Made by a program: the position numbers and the translations under genes | Notes under the pieces: generated by a model | The model's input: only the letters and a program-made list of their open reading frames with translations | What the model was told of the DNA's origin: nothing | The model's database searches: none | From: Archegozetes longisetosus | Taxonomy: Eukaryota; Arthropoda; Arachnida; Sarcoptiformes; Trhypochthoniidae | Direction: 5' to 3' | DNA length: 64,000 bases | Assembly (NCBI GenBank): GCA_018873245.2 | Contig: JAEMBT020000003.1 | Span: 3,429,843 to 3,493,842, forward strand | Shown here: positions 12,240 to 27,200 of the stretch, one piece after another | How positions within the stretch are numbered: position 1 is the first letter of the stretch | How the letters are laid out: each line of letters begins with the position of its first letter

Positions 12240-15200
12240 TTCTTTCTTTCTTTCTTCCTATCATATTATATTGACCACTCTCTTCATTCATCATATTTAC
12301 TAAACCATTCTGGAATCAAAGCTAACTTTCTATGATACTAGTGTGAAAATATCTCTTTTAATTATACTTTGTGACTCTTTGTTTTCATACTGACTCTTTT
12401 GACAGAGCTCCTACATTCTAGCTGTTATTAGAAAATATTTCAAACTTGTATTTGATATTAGTTTAGAATTTTTTTTAATGAAAAATTAAAATTTTTCAGA
12501 TATAGTTTGATAATCTAGAAATTCTCTACCAATTAGTCAAAACTATACTCGCTTTCAAATCAGATACTGTTTAAGTTATCTAAATAAGAATTATCTCAAT
12601 ACAGAATTAATAGAAATAAAAAGATTCTACCAAAGTAACCATAATAATATCAGAAACTCAAAGAATTTGTTTGGATTATGAAGTAACCAAACTCATTATT
12701 AGCCCGGAAGTGAAAGGCATCGAATATGAAATAAAATTGTGCTTCTTTTTGCAAAGACTCGATCAATAGAAGAAAAACACTTTTCTGTTCTGCCGTCTAT
12801 TCATTGATTCATAGAATTGTTCTTTCATTTGATTGGATTCTTGTTGAGATAGAAATAAAACGACAATTGCATACACTAAAGTATCTTATACTGAAATCAC
12901 TTGCTAATTTATCATTCAGTAGTATATTATGCTTTTCCGGGTCTTCAATTACTCCTCAACTTTCTCTAAAATATGTCTCACAAAACTTCAGATAATTATT
13001 TCGTCAAACAATAAACAAGATACTAATGAAGATTGAACAGCAGACGAGTCATTATGAATGCCAGATATTAAGAAGATCTGAAATTTAGGACATAGCCGTG
13101 ACTTCTGTAGTAATGAAAAGTTGTTTTACCACAAGAGATAGCGATTTGGTTCATTTGGAGTTTGAAAGTTTCAATTAGATAATAGATATGTTCTCATTTG
13201 ATGGGTCCACAGGGATATGTCTTATAACCATTAAGATCTTAAGATCAGACTTAACTCTAACGTTTTTCAACGGATTGTCATCGAAAGGACTGACATAACG
13301 TAAATGCAGTGTTAGATTGCTGACAAGGACAACTCTTGGAATTGTTAGAAGAATTTTTGTTCTGAAAGATGAAGCAATAGAAAAGATTTGCCATTATATT
13401 GACAAAAGTCTACCATATCATAAGTTTTCAATTTAGAATTGGTGCAAAATCGATAGAAAAGCCAAGAATATTCCTTATCTAATAAATATAAATAAGAAAA
13501 TATTTCGAATTCAACATATTTTTCCCTTAAATTTTTTTCCATTCTCTCAATTGAAAAAGAGGAGTAACTGTTCGTGTGTTTCACAGTTTATGAATTGGTT
13601 TGCAAAACAGTAGTGATTCGTGAGAGAGATTCACATTTTTATTTCGAATTTGTTCCTGTAAAGTCAATTTTAAAACAAAGTTTAACGTTTCAATGAAACA
13701 ATATATAGGAGAATAGGAAATAAGAAAATAAGGAAAATTTGCTCAAAATTTGGTGCACAACGAATCGTGAGCTGGAATACAAAGCATTACAATTACAATA
13801 AATGCCTCGATTTTGCGGTTAAAATATTCACTAACTGTGATACGAATCTTGAATTACAGCCCATTCGATCATTGAAGAATTGATTCTACAACAGCTCTTT
13901 GGAAACACAATTTCTACTAAATATACTCAACTCTATCATTCATTGCTATGAATTAATTATCTCAAACAGTTCTCATTTTGTTACTCGATTTCAGTATAAA
14001 TTACGAATATTCTACGAAAGATTCCTATTCTACGAAAGATTCCTATTCTGAGAAAGCTTTAATCCCAAATCAAATGAATTTGTTTGGAAGTCTAGCTGTA
14101 AATTAACCAAAATTTAATATAGAATTTGAAAGAATAAAAGCCATTATTGATCTGGTTATACGTTAGACATAACCCTATTCTATAGTTGACTATATTCTAG
14201 TAGTTGAGAAAAAGCTATCGCTTTAATAATAGTGATGCTGGAAAATAAGAATTGAACAATTCAGTTACCAAAGTGATGGAAAAGAGATCGATTCCCATTG
14301 CTTGAGACGGTTTATATTCAAGTAATGTCATGCTTCCAAATCAATGAGAGTAAATGAAGAGACTCTACTCTAAAATGGCAAACACTACCATTTTAACGAT
14401 CAGTTTATGAATCACTAGTGGCCTAATTTTTCCCATCAACTTAACGTATTTACTATTTTTCTCGTGCATTTATCGTAAATCGAGTTTCTTTAGAGCCAAA
14501 GAGATTCTTGTATTTCCGTAGAATCGCTTCTGTTTCGTTCCGATCAATAGTATTGGGAAGTATTGTATTCAAAAAAGCAAGTCAGACTTGTTGACCTCAA
14601 AATTTCATATATTTATCATGATGATGATGAAAACGTTGAATAACTGTTAGTTTCATTCAAATGTTTTAATCATTTCGAATGATTTAACTAATTACTAAAT
14701 TTTTGTCTCAAACAACTTCTTGATTCAACTATGTTTTAGATATTTCTATTTTCATACAATTTGAAAGATTCAAAACGATTCAAAGCAATGTTCAAAATAG
14801 TAGAGTTTAATAAACATAATTCGATTGAATTTTCGGCTGATTCTTAGTAATTATTGAAGAATAAAATAATGTTGAAAACATGATCTAATGATAAGTAGCT
14901 ATGATTTTGGATGAATGGCATGACAGACAGACGGACAGGCTGTTAGAAATATGAATCCCATAACATATAGTTTGACGAATTGATTGTTGAAAAGAATAAG
15001 AAGAAAATAATAGTAGAGGAGAATATATGGTATTAAATTATTTTGATGCCGATCGCCAGAAGCCAAATGCGTGCGTAAGATGTAAATGTTGACTCTCTAT
15101 TGTATTGAGAAGTGGAGCCCTATTCACAGAATCATAATTCAAGATTCCATTCTTTCGATTCTTTACATTATTTATTTTTATAGCAAAGATGTCTTGTGCA

Positions 15201-18200
15201 TACTCGAATTATATAATAAGTTAAAACATGAATACATTTTAGGAAGACTTCATACTAGAGCAGTATTAATATTACATACTGTTCTGTATTGTTGTCGAGT
15301 TAAAGAGTAGTTGTGTTAGATATCTATTATTTAGAACCGAACCTTTTAAGTTGGAGTATCGCACGAGACAACAAACCTGTATTAGTAATACAATAAACTC
15401 TGAAATGTTCAACGCCTATATAGATTAAAGCCGAAAATCTGCAAGCTCTATTTTTTCTCAATAAACATTTGTTCAGAACTGAATGATTGCTTGAAATTTT
15501 ATTTGTGTAATTCTTTCATCCGTACACTAATAAAAGTTTAGCACAAAAATCTGGCTTCTCTTTCAACGTAAGCGGAAATCTAGTTCATGCTTCAATCACA
15601 AGTCACCCAATAGTCGTTCTAAATTTTTATGTTTTCCAACTCAATCAAACCAAATAGATATCATTGACTATTCTATCAAACTCTGAACTTGAATAAATTT
15701 TTGCTTCAATTTTCACATATCAATTTGATAGTATTGATACTTAACTAAATTAATTGGTGTCCGATTATCAAATGCTTTCCTCTGTGAGTTAAATTTTTGT
15801 TTTTAAGGCAAAATGGCACTCAAAATTTGAAGATAAGGAAAAGACTTGAGTTGTTTTTCAAGAGAACGGGGTTTCAATCGATTGAGTGTTAGCCCCGTCG
15901 AGAATGTAAAAAAATAACAAATTCTCTTTCAAAGCTAAAATCGATCGGAATATTGTTTAACAATCCATAGAAAATTTGTCTTAATATTAAACAAAATCAT
16001 ACAGAAATCATTGCAATTGTTTCGAAGAACCTAAAACGATCTAAAGATCTATTTAGAAGATTTAATGGCAGAGAATCTGTTTCAAGTCGAAAAGTCTTTT
16101 AGCGTTTAGGCTTCTAATTAAATGCTGAAACTTGAATACAGATGCAAGATTTCGCAAGTATACCTTACAACAGTGTTGAATTTTAAATCTGGAACTTTGG
16201 TCTTATAAGTACAGATATTCTGAATTTTTTGTAGTTAATCGAGTGTTGATTCAATCTGAATTAATGAATTTTAAAATAAATTCATGTTAGGCTTCTGAAA
16301 AGTATCAATACTTAGCTTTAGATGTAAGTCTGTTCAATTAAAGCGAAGTCCGAGTCCATTAAATGAGTAAAGCCTGTATTGGGAAAAATGAAGCAAATCT
16401 AAAGCTAATGAAAACGCATACCTATTGAGACGCATAAATAGTAGTTATAAGGATCGCATCTGATTAAATAAAATAATACAAATTTATGTTAATATAAGAA
16501 TATTCAACAGACAAGTTAATGTTAAAATGGTTGAGCTGTCAAACAAAGGCGTCCGACTGATTGCTCAGATTACGCCTTTTGAAGATTACTCTTTACTAAG
16601 AGATAAAGTGAAAAAAACAAAATGGGATCAGAACAGTTGTGCTAAGAAGTAAGTTAAGCGAAAAAGCAATCAAATAAAAGGCAAAGGAATGGGATATCAA
16701 ATGATGCATCTCTACATTGATGTATTACTACAGCGAACCAGACAATCTGAACTGCAATTAGTCTTGGCCCTAGTCTTACTTAACTTAATAATAAATATCT
16801 TATTTCATACTCTTCTTCTTAATTTTACGACTTATTCATTAAATCAGTTTTCATTAGCTGGTTTGTCTTGTCTTTCACATTGATTCGACGCAGTTACGAA
16901 CGTCCGAACAATTCATTACATCTTTATTATTCAAATCATTTTACGCTTTTGAGAATTAGTTTCCTTAATTTTAGTTCATTAGCTTTCGAGCAATAAGATG
17001 ATAACTTATTCGTGAAAAATAATGCCATCAAACACCTTGTAATATATGATATATATTATAGAAGGGCTAATGAAATTGTTGATCGAGTTACACAACCAGG
17101 GTGACCACAATCACTAAAATGAATAGGATAACCTCGTAATTGGAAGATTTTCCAAAAATATAGACCCCCATTGCTTTTATGTTGAAATATTAAAATTGTG
17201 AAAAAACCAAACGAGCTGCTTCTTTGGTTTTGTAACTATCCCGGAACAAGCGCTGTTGGATCTGATTATTCTGCACTCAAGGCTAATTACTGTATGTATA
17301 TACTGGATAAAAACATTCTTTCGAATATTCTCATAATAGAATTAAACTGTGGTTGAATGAGTCAGATCCAAAATAATGAGAAATGAATTTAAGTGATTAT
17401 AAACATACCTTGCTGACGGAACTTGCTCAATAATAGTTGTAAGTCACGCTCAATAATAATGTTTCATGAATTGAATTAAGCGCAGACGAGTCGTTACTCA
17501 TTGAAACTCGAGCTTCACTAAATTTAAATGTGAACGTCATATGAGAGTTGATTACATTTGCATTCATTCATACACTGAAAATTGAATCCAATTGATAAGA
17601 CTAATCGGTAAAAGAAGACTTCAATAAGTTACTGTATAATTTAAAATTAATTGACAGAAAGTCAAATGTCAGAAGTAATTGGAACTCTCATTTTCATATT
17701 CGGATTATTTCTTGGAGTGCTTTTTGGTGTACATTTGGAAATCAAGTCCAAAGTCAGTCAAAATGAATATTGGAAAAAGTTTTCAATAGTTATGCGATTG
17801 TTATTGAGAAGCGTAGAGAATGTGTTGGAGACCACTAGCAGAAGAAATAGTCAACGAATGGATTAGTTTGGAGTTAGTATTCTGAAAAGAAAACATCTAA
17901 ATCCCAAATATAGATAAATATAGATAAATATAGATAAATGTTGATTAGATAATAAAAAATATTGAGAACCAATTTCCTAATCTAGTTATTCGTGAATTAG
18001 TTGTGCCATCTCGTCATTTAATTGTGTTTTTGTTGGATTGAAGCCCTCGAGAATAGTTAGTATCCAAAAGCTTATTTTCTACTTTCGATTTTCGTTCATT
18101 TAGTTCAGTAACATTTCACTAGAGTCTGAAAGCTTGACAATCGTCACAGTTGACTGAGTTGAATGAAGTGCATTCTAGACATAGTTTTCTCCTTATATTT

Positions 18201-21200
18201 TTTCTGTGCTCTTTTCATGAGCGTTTCAAATGTAATTTGCATCACATTCACATCATTTAAAGCTAACTGACGTCTATTGTATAATATAATGGTTTATATA
18301 ACCAGTTGATGTCTAACTATTCTTTTATTCATTAAAAGGTCAAGTTTTACAACAAATTCAATGACAAGCTCTTATAAGTCAATCATTCTTGTTATGACAA
18401 GTTTACCGATTCAGCTACAGCCTCATTTACCGATTCAGCTACAGCCTCAGATCAATAGCAATGCAATCATATAACTAAGAGCAAAACTAAGCCAATCTCC
18501 AGAAGCTATGGTCAGTTATGAATATTTACCAGAATCATCTTCGTCATTTAGATTGAAAGTTGTGTTTTGTAGTTTAATTAGTCTTCAATTTGAAGTGAAT
18601 CAAATATGAAACTCAGCTGTCTATCGATTTTTCCATTGACTGCTTTTATGTTAACATTTAATTAAAAGCTTACCCTTAGATGCTTTGTTTTCATTACCAT
18701 ATCTAACTTTCACTTGTTTTTATAGTACAAAAACATTAATTAGAGATTTATTATCCATTAGATACTTGATAAAAAAGATTTTGCTTCTAATTATCACTTA
18801 ATAAGTAAGTCTAGTATTACAATCAACATGAAACTGATTGTGACGGCAGACTTTCAACCTAGTATAGTAACTTGAGCATTTACAAAAATTTCATGTATAA
18901 GAAGAAAAATTTTGCATCTTTTTTAAGCCAATATTCAAATTGCTAATCAGACCAAATAAATTACTGAGTACTTGCTTTACTGTTAATAACAAACAGTTTT
19001 CAAGCTATGCTCAATTAACTATAGATTGGAGGCAAGTTTAGTAATAGGGCTTATATTGGATCAAAAAAACTAGACTATTTGGTTTGATATTTGAGAAATG
19101 GAAAGCTAAAATTGTTTTATCTCGAAATTAACAAAGCTTTTATTTTAAATCGAACGCCTACTCTCAATAAACTCAAGTACCATTTGTAGAAGAGATATCT
19201 CTAGAGATCTTTCACAGAGAATAAGCATCAAAGCTTAAGTGCTCCAAAATATTTTCCCTTATTTTCATCAACCAATGTCCGGAAAGTAAACAACATCTTC
19301 ACGTTAACTCAATGTCTTTATATGTGATGAACTCAATTTGATATAAATATTACTAAATCTGAAAAATAACAAGAGAGTCTTCACTCAGTACTATCATTAA
19401 TTTGAACCATATTTTGAATAGAGACTTGCAAATTCTAACAGAATTTTGAAGATTCTAACAGAATTTTGAAGATTCTAACAGAACTTTGAAGATTCTAACA
19501 GAATTTAACTAATTAAAGTTTAGTCTGACCCATAATTAAAGATGCTTCAGTTTTTTCCTAATTAAAGTTTTAGTCAATTATTGACTGGTATGAAAGAAAA
19601 AAAAACGTTAAAGAAATATAGTTAATGATAGCTTTGATCTAAAGATAATCAGATTCCTAGTCTGTAAAACGTTGTTATCTTGGTACTCTTTCAACCATTA
19701 TTTATCCCGATAGTGCTGACCTGCGATTGGCACTATTGCTACTATCAATCGCTAAAGAATATAATGAGACCATTCTCGGAGGTATACTCAAACTTAAACG
19801 ATGTTTTCCTTTCATTACAGGTTATAGATGGACGCGAACCATTAGCAACTCTTAAGGAAGCGAAAACAGCTCTTTTTACGCACGATTCTGGTAAGTCATA
19901 CTTTAGTTTTTAATATAAGGCGTTACTACTCCATTGCTTTGTTTTGACACCAAAATCTAGTCATTCCTCGCAATATCGACTCATTAATGCATCCACTCCA
20001 TAATTAAATCTTCATAATACACTAATTCTATTCTTAGATTATTATCCTAGTCAAAATATATGAACCAAACTTGATTCTTATTTTCAGATCATTATTTATG
20101 ATAACTAACTTTCAAACTAAATTAATCAAACCTACAGACAACACAATTTATCGAAATATTCTACTAGAGTCTGAGTCTACTAACCAGAATCTGAGACTTC
20201 TAGTATTTATAGTTGTATTTTTCTAATTATAAATCCATTAATACATGATGAAAGGGATTAGATAAAAGAGATTGACTGAGATTAGTTTGACAAATTGAAG
20301 AAGCAGTTCCAAAAGTGATCTTGATTTGCAAAGAATGTGTATTGTGCAAATATGCGGCCACCAATCATTCTATTAGTGTAATTCTAATCAATTAGACTAT
20401 TAGTGATCGTAATAAAATCTAATTACCTATCAGTATACAATTTGAAACGATAAACTACTCAAATACTTAGAGTTGGTTTGAGCGATGGTTTGTGCAGTTT
20501 TATTCACATATAAGGCGTTCTATGGATTAACTGAAATACATTGGCATTGATTAGTGAGTTGTCTTATTTTTTGATTTAGTCGTCGTACAAGGTTTCAATA
20601 GTTAGCTGCAAGCCTTCAATGGTTAGCTACAAACTTTTCTTTCTCCTAATGTCTGAACAAAACAGAAATCCTAGAATTGCCAACATCTCTAATCTCTTCT
20701 CCAACTCTTTTCTCCCCACTTCTATTGTCCAATTGAACATTAGGTCTTCCTTTTGTTACTCTTAGTCCAAATGTGAATCGAGCCCAAATTGTCTTCTTTT
20801 GCACCATCTCCTTCCATCAGGAAGTGTTCTCAACAGATTAATATTTCCTTTGATAACAATGCATTTGTTAGAGGTCTGAAGCTAGTGTTATATGAGTCCC
20901 GATCTCAATTTATTCAAATCTGTTCCCTCTAAGCGTACTATTACTATATTTAGTCATTTGTGTTTTATTCTTATTTATCGATTTGAATACTTTTTCTTTG
21001 CTTTTTCAAAAATATTTCATTTTTATTTTCATTCAACAAAGAGAGTCAGCAACTAAATCAATATTTTCAATTTTATAAGTTTTTATATTGATTTCAATTA
21101 AAGTTAATTTCGATAACTTAACCTATAATTGAATTTGAAAACAATCCTCTTATGAGAATATCTAAATTTTGGGGATATAATGAATTTTTGAGTTAATGAT

Positions 21201-24200
21201 TGAAAAAATAGTCATCAAACTAATCTGTCATAAAAGAGGGCAAACCATGAAATACTAGCAACGATTTAGTCTTCAAATCCTGATTAATAATAATATTTGA
21301 GAATAGAAGACCAACACTGAATACATTTTGCTGATAAAACCTTTAATACATTGAGTGATTTAGTTTTGGCCTCATTTCAAGATCAAATTGATTTGGCATC
21401 ATTTCTATTAAGAGTCTTTACTTCTAATCTGTGTGTAATCATCATTTTTGAAGTACTAGTATTGAAATGGGAGACATTGATTTATATTTTAAGTTGATGT
21501 AGAGAAAAAAAACAATCAAATCAGTCAAATTTGGTACAAAAGCACGAAAGGCATAGTAAAAATAGTCTTAAGTAAGAGTGGTTTTAGTTATGCAGTCGGC
21601 CAACACTCTAATGGACAACTATTTATTCAAAATACCAACTAATGGGCAACGAGACTGTACTGCAAATAAACTTATCCTATTGTATGAAGATTATTTTTAC
21701 TAAAATATATTCCAAATAAGTTTAGATGGACTTTTTCTTAACTCAATATTCCGTTTCTTCTCTTTAAATCTGAGCTTAGCTCTGAAAATGACGCACACAT
21801 TGTTAAAGTGGATGCACTGCTCTTAAATAACTTATTCTCTATGTTAGATTAGGTAAACCTTAATGCTAGCACGAGCTCAAGGCAATATAACTCATTCTTG
21901 ATAGTCAATCTTAATCTCTATGGATTTTTAGATTAAGTCAATTTCAATTTTTTTTTGTTATTATGCTTTTAGTGAGAGTTTCTTTTTTCAATTAATCTAC
22001 TAATATTAGGATTCATTTTTAACAAACATATTTAAAGGCTTACCAAATAGTTATGGTTTTAGTTTCTAATAATAAGTCACATTTATCTCCGATTTTCTTA
22101 TCACACAAATGTTAATTCAATAAAAATTATGAAATTGAGTTACTTTTTCTAGTTAGTTTTGTGTTTAATTTATATGTTTTGGTTCAAATTGTTGAAAGTT
22201 GCTTATTTTCCAACAAAATAAACACCAAATCAATTGAATATACGATAGTTTGAATCTATTGATCAGAGGAGTCATCATAAGTTTATATAATTGTAAATGT
22301 GATGCGTGTCAACAACTAACACAAATGATGGATTCAAATAGACTACAATATATTACTATTATTTACATTGTTTTTATTATGACATACTTATTGATTACAC
22401 AAGAATTTGTTCTCATATTTGAGTTGTGATTAAGCAGCAGTGACTGAGAATAGAAAGTTACAAAAGTATTGTTTCATATGTAGGAATGAGAATGTTCAAC
22501 AAACATAACATATAATCAATTCTAAAACAATGCAACTTCTGGTTATTTACTAGCTAAAATTCTCAAATACAATCCAGTATATCGAGTTTTCAGACACTTT
22601 ATCTCATTTATCGCTTATTATTTTAGTGAAATAGTATTCAAGTATTAAATCAGACAAAGCGCTAACATTTATGAAGAATAGCTCGACTTTGTGTCAAACC
22701 TAATATAACGTTTGGTTTTAGCTGCGCTTAAACTGTCAATTACTGCTTACACAAACACTTTAGAGCTAGTAATCGATTTTATTTTGATTTCTACTTAACT
22801 GATAGATACATTGAAAATCGACACCTTTAATCAGAATGTTAGTTGATTTTGATTAAATAATTAGTATTATTGTTAAGAATCTCATACGATCACAGTGGAC
22901 ATCTGACAAACTTCTAAGATAGCTTCTAATATAAAGTTGTTTGGCATACTTTTCAGAAACATATCATGTGTATTTGGAGTAACATGTTTTTAATGTTGTC
23001 GTCATAGCCATCAAACATGAACTATCGGTATAGCTTGACATTAACTTGAAATGCTTGTCTCAATGCAAGTCGTTAAACAGTTTGAATTATAGGAACAAAA
23101 GCAAAAGTGAAACTTTTTCTCATTCTCTCTCTCTTAGTTTCACTTGTGATCTGGTATTGTCTAAAGAAATAAGAGTTTTCTTCAACAATACAATATAATG
23201 AAATGAAAGCGTTTTCTATTTTAGTTTACTATACTATACGCTTTCAATCTCCTCTCTTACTGAATACATTATTCAATTTCGTCAGTGACTCTCTCATCAA
23301 ATTACAAAAATGTCATCTCTCATGATTGACAAATTCTACTACTATTTATGATATCAATCAAAGTTTCCGTCGACTTATATTGACAAAAAACTACTAATAT
23401 CTAACTTGTTGAGTGAAAATTTGCAATTTTGACAAAGATTTTGATTGTCAAAATCAATAGAAGATATTAAAAATGAACTATTATAAGAGACAAGTCTAAT
23501 ATTGTAAAAGAGTCTGAAAGAATCTGAAATAACAAGTGTACTTCTATATCAATAGTATAGCTTATCTGAAGTGATGTCAAACTTTTAAGTATTTCTTTAG
23601 AAATGGGTTACTGAGAAGCTTTCCTACTGTTTATTCAGATTTGTATAAACTATTTGACTATTTGAATGCATGAATGAGTGATAACACATTTAGCATCTCA
23701 GACCTTTCAATGTAGTGGTTTCAGACATGTGCGATTGTGGTCTAGTAATGGCGTCGAACATCTCAGATACAGAAAAATAGTACAATTACTTTAGAGAAAT
23801 GCTCAAATTCGCGACTCTATCATTGATTCAAGTCTTTGCACATGTCTGACTGACATTTCTTATGATTTAAAGGATTCTAACTTTGAATCGATGAAATTTT
23901 TTTCGAGTCTCACGAGTCTGGCCGAAGGCTAAGAATATTCGCTTGAACATAAACAAACTTTTTATTGACATAATTTAATCATCTTTTCTGCAATCTTTAT
24001 GAGTGAAATAGCTTTTGATGCCTCGAAAAAATGAATTAAGGCACGAATTTTATTCATTTCTGGTGCCTTGCTAAATCAATAATCAGATCCTTTCAAAAGC
24101 AAACATTGAAACAAACTAAACTAATAACGAACAACTTTTAATCTAATTCTAAATAAAAACCAAATCTGATCACTTTTCATATTTCAATTAAGCTAAATTC

Positions 24201-27200
24201 TCTCTCTCTCTCTCTCTCTCTCTTCTTTTTCTTCTTCTTCTTCTTCTTCTTCTTCTTCGACTTTTTTCAACGGCTTAGAAATGATGGCATTGTAATTGAT
24301 GTCAAAATGAATTTTAATTACTTAGAGTTTGAGAAAGTTTTGGGTGAATTAATTTTGAAGATTGTTTTACGTGATGAAAATTTATAAGGAAAGTAGTTTT
24401 CTCTTTAATGTAGTTTTGCTTCTTATTATATTTTAAGCTATGCATTCAAACTAATAAACAGTGGAAACTGCGATAATTTCTCATAGGATTTATTCACACA
24501 TTTACCAAATACTTCATAACTGTGACCAAAACCAGTAGAATGGCTTTGTTTGAATGAAAGAGACATCACATTTGCAGTTCAAATATAATTGTGTAATAGA
24601 TGTGAAGAAGTGATGGATTGATACACTCATTCCCTTTCGTTATAAACTTATTTTATATAAGTTGCTAATGTGTCGCCTGTCACTTAATTTCAATTACGCT
24701 GTATTTCTCATTTTGCAACCGATCAAAACAAAGTCCATCTGAGAATCTAATGCTCTCTATTCAGTCCTGACTTGAAATCTTTAGTCATTTTTTGAAATGA
24801 TGGCGGCACTAAAATGAATATTTTCTCACAGTCTGTGGCATATGGTGTGCATTCAGAATAGGTTATCATTTATCAAGTCTTTCTGATAGATATTTTCTAA
24901 AACTGGGAACCGAACCGAAGTTTTAAGAAATAACTTATACTGTCTGAATAGTCAGTTATGAATTCTGTTGCTTTCCAACTACTTTCTGTTATCGTTGAGA
25001 AAATTTCTTTTGAAAAGAGAAAAAATGTTACACTTATAAGCTTAATAATCCTCAGTAGCAACAAGAAACACCGTTTTAATGTCAGCCTCCTTGTCGTGCT
25101 AATTAATATGTTGTCAAATTTTATTTAATTTGATAACTATTTTGAATATCTTACAAGTTTGTTATTATCTTCAATATTATGGTCTAATGGAAGGCACCCA
25201 TGATAACATATCAATTCTGGTTGCTATCAACGATTGTTCAGTTTTCGAGTGTACACTTTTATAAAATAAAAATAAAAATAAGACACTAAGAAAAATGAAT
25301 GAAGAGAGATCTAGAAGTCTGTTGACTTGTACTTTGTGTTTGAACCGTAAATTAGGTTGATTTGACTTGTTTGAAAGCTATATAAAAAATTGAAAAAGTG
25401 CAGAAATACAGTAAATTTGAAAACAGTTTTATTTATTCAGTTTGATATAAATTTATAATTGAAATGTCATCTGAAACAGAGATTAAAAATGAGAAAATAG
25501 TTGGAGTGAGTTTGATTAATAAACTGGTATTTACTGTAACTAACAATAGATACTAAAGTGAAATGCTCGATAAGTGGCATAAGTGGCTGATTGTCTGACT
25601 TGTCTAATAATTGGCCGAAAGTGATGCTCATAGTTGGCAAATGGTTGGTTGTCGCTTTTGATAGAGATTGACAGCTATAATGCGATATGACACTCAAATT
25701 AATTGCGAATTACTTGAGTCGCAATATGTGGATTCTTCAGTTTGACAGTTCTTCTTGAAAATTGTTTGCCTCATCTCTATTCAGGTTATATAAACCATTT
25801 CAGTTGAACTCGATTTTATTGACATTAGGTGTAGTCAAACTTTAATGATAATAACCTTGTTTATAGGCTGTTAAACAGATCCGATTGAGAAACAATGCAG
25901 AGAAATGTTGAGTAACATCACTAGTCATGCGTTTCGTTTGTTTAGTGTTTGTTCGCAAAAGTGCTTTTAGATTTGTCACTAAATTCATTCAGATGCTTCT
26001 GTCGCTTAATAATAGCTAACTGAAAAGATTCAATACTAACTTTGGAATTAAAATATAACGTTAAAGATGCATTGAGGTCAAAGTAACTTTTTGGAGTAGA
26101 GTAGAACCTTTCTCTCACTTGAGCGTATAGTTGAATGTTTGTAAAAGAGACTAAATCCGTAGAAAATGAAAGCTTATTTGTTTTTGCTTTTTTGGAGAGC
26201 CATTTGACTGGATGTCCGCGTGACACAAGTGTTTGCTCTAGTTCTAGGTGTTTAGGAAGAGACAAAGAATTTTCTATTATTAAAATGTACAACTTCAAAA
26301 TTTATAAAATTGAATAAACTCGACATGTATTTTGCATAAATTGAAAAAGAAAACTTTGGTATTAACTCCATTCCACAGAATTTGTTCCCAACGGCAATAA
26401 ACTAACTTATTTATGCTCGAGATGTTTTATATAATTGAATCGACGAATAGAAAAAGTAACATACAGGGTAATGTTCAGATTTATTGGATTAATTGTACTC
26501 AATTGTATTCAAAGTTTGCGCAAAGGGATTTACTTCAATTGAAGTGTTGAATTGAATTTTTCTGCTAAATGCCGTCAATTAATCTCTATTTGAGCCACGT
26601 ATTAATATATAATATTAAGAATACATAGATTATCGTTGAGTCAACTGCGAAATGTTTGTCTTGATTGGAAGAAATAATTCGATAGATTAGAAAAGGATTT
26701 AAAAACATTAGTAAAAGAGATATATGGGAGAATAAAAAGTTAAGCTAGAGTTAAATTTGAGTTAAAGCTAACATAATGATGCAAATGTATATTACATGCT
26801 ATTTGTATGGCTAACGGACGAATACCCAATAAAGTAAAGTACATATTATCTTGCGAATCATGCCCAATTTATTGCACAAGAAAAAGTTTGGTTCATATGA
26901 TAAATAAACATAAAACAGATAGGGATCAATACCAATTTGATATAAGATTATGAATAATAGTGTGCATTTAATATAGTCTGACATTAAGTAAATGTTTAGA
27001 TATAAATTTACTAACATTTAGTTTCGGTCTTCATGACAGTTCAACTATTAGCGCGTACAATCCAAGGAACATATATTAGCGAAGGTGGCGGTTTCGACTA
27101 CGATCAATCATGGCTTTGTGCCATGTAAGTATTAAGTGCTTCTTTACCTCATCACTATCAAATATATCTCTACCACACTTCTATAAAGTCCTATCCTTAC

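Larger units (their letters stand above)
5832..19820. other. SLC4A11 intron 1 (13,989 bp)
   Basis: Very large AT-rich intron. I see MITE copy A (7468-7686), an ATT microsatellite (about 8116-8135), GA and CT microsatellites (8823-8866, 12189-12240), short tandem duplications (14008-14052, 17909-17939, 18402-18449, 19431-19506) and a possible 66-residue ORF (17666-17866). No other conserved coding block was recognised. Confidence 0.8.
19891..27021. other. SLC4A11 intron 2 (7,131 bp)
   Basis: Contains the TC/TTC microsatellite (24199-24258), MITE copy B (25028-25254) and the dynein-like relic (25942-26298, minus). The purine/pyrimidine-skewed stretch at about 20650-20900 is unusually T+C rich but gave no convincing protein. 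The rest is featureless AT-rich sequence. Confidence 0.75.

Noticed and set aside
12051..12335. 94-codon plus-strand ORF rich in Leu/Ser
   Set aside because: Its core is the translated CT microsatellite; no conserved sequence outside it.
16689..16883. Hydrophobic 64-codon ORF in intron 1
   Set aside because: Hydrophobicity is expected from T-rich sequence; no supporting signal.
20650..20900. Purine/pyrimidine-skewed block with long partial frames on the minus strand
   Set aside because: Frames are open mainly because of base skew; no family motif was found and all contain stops.
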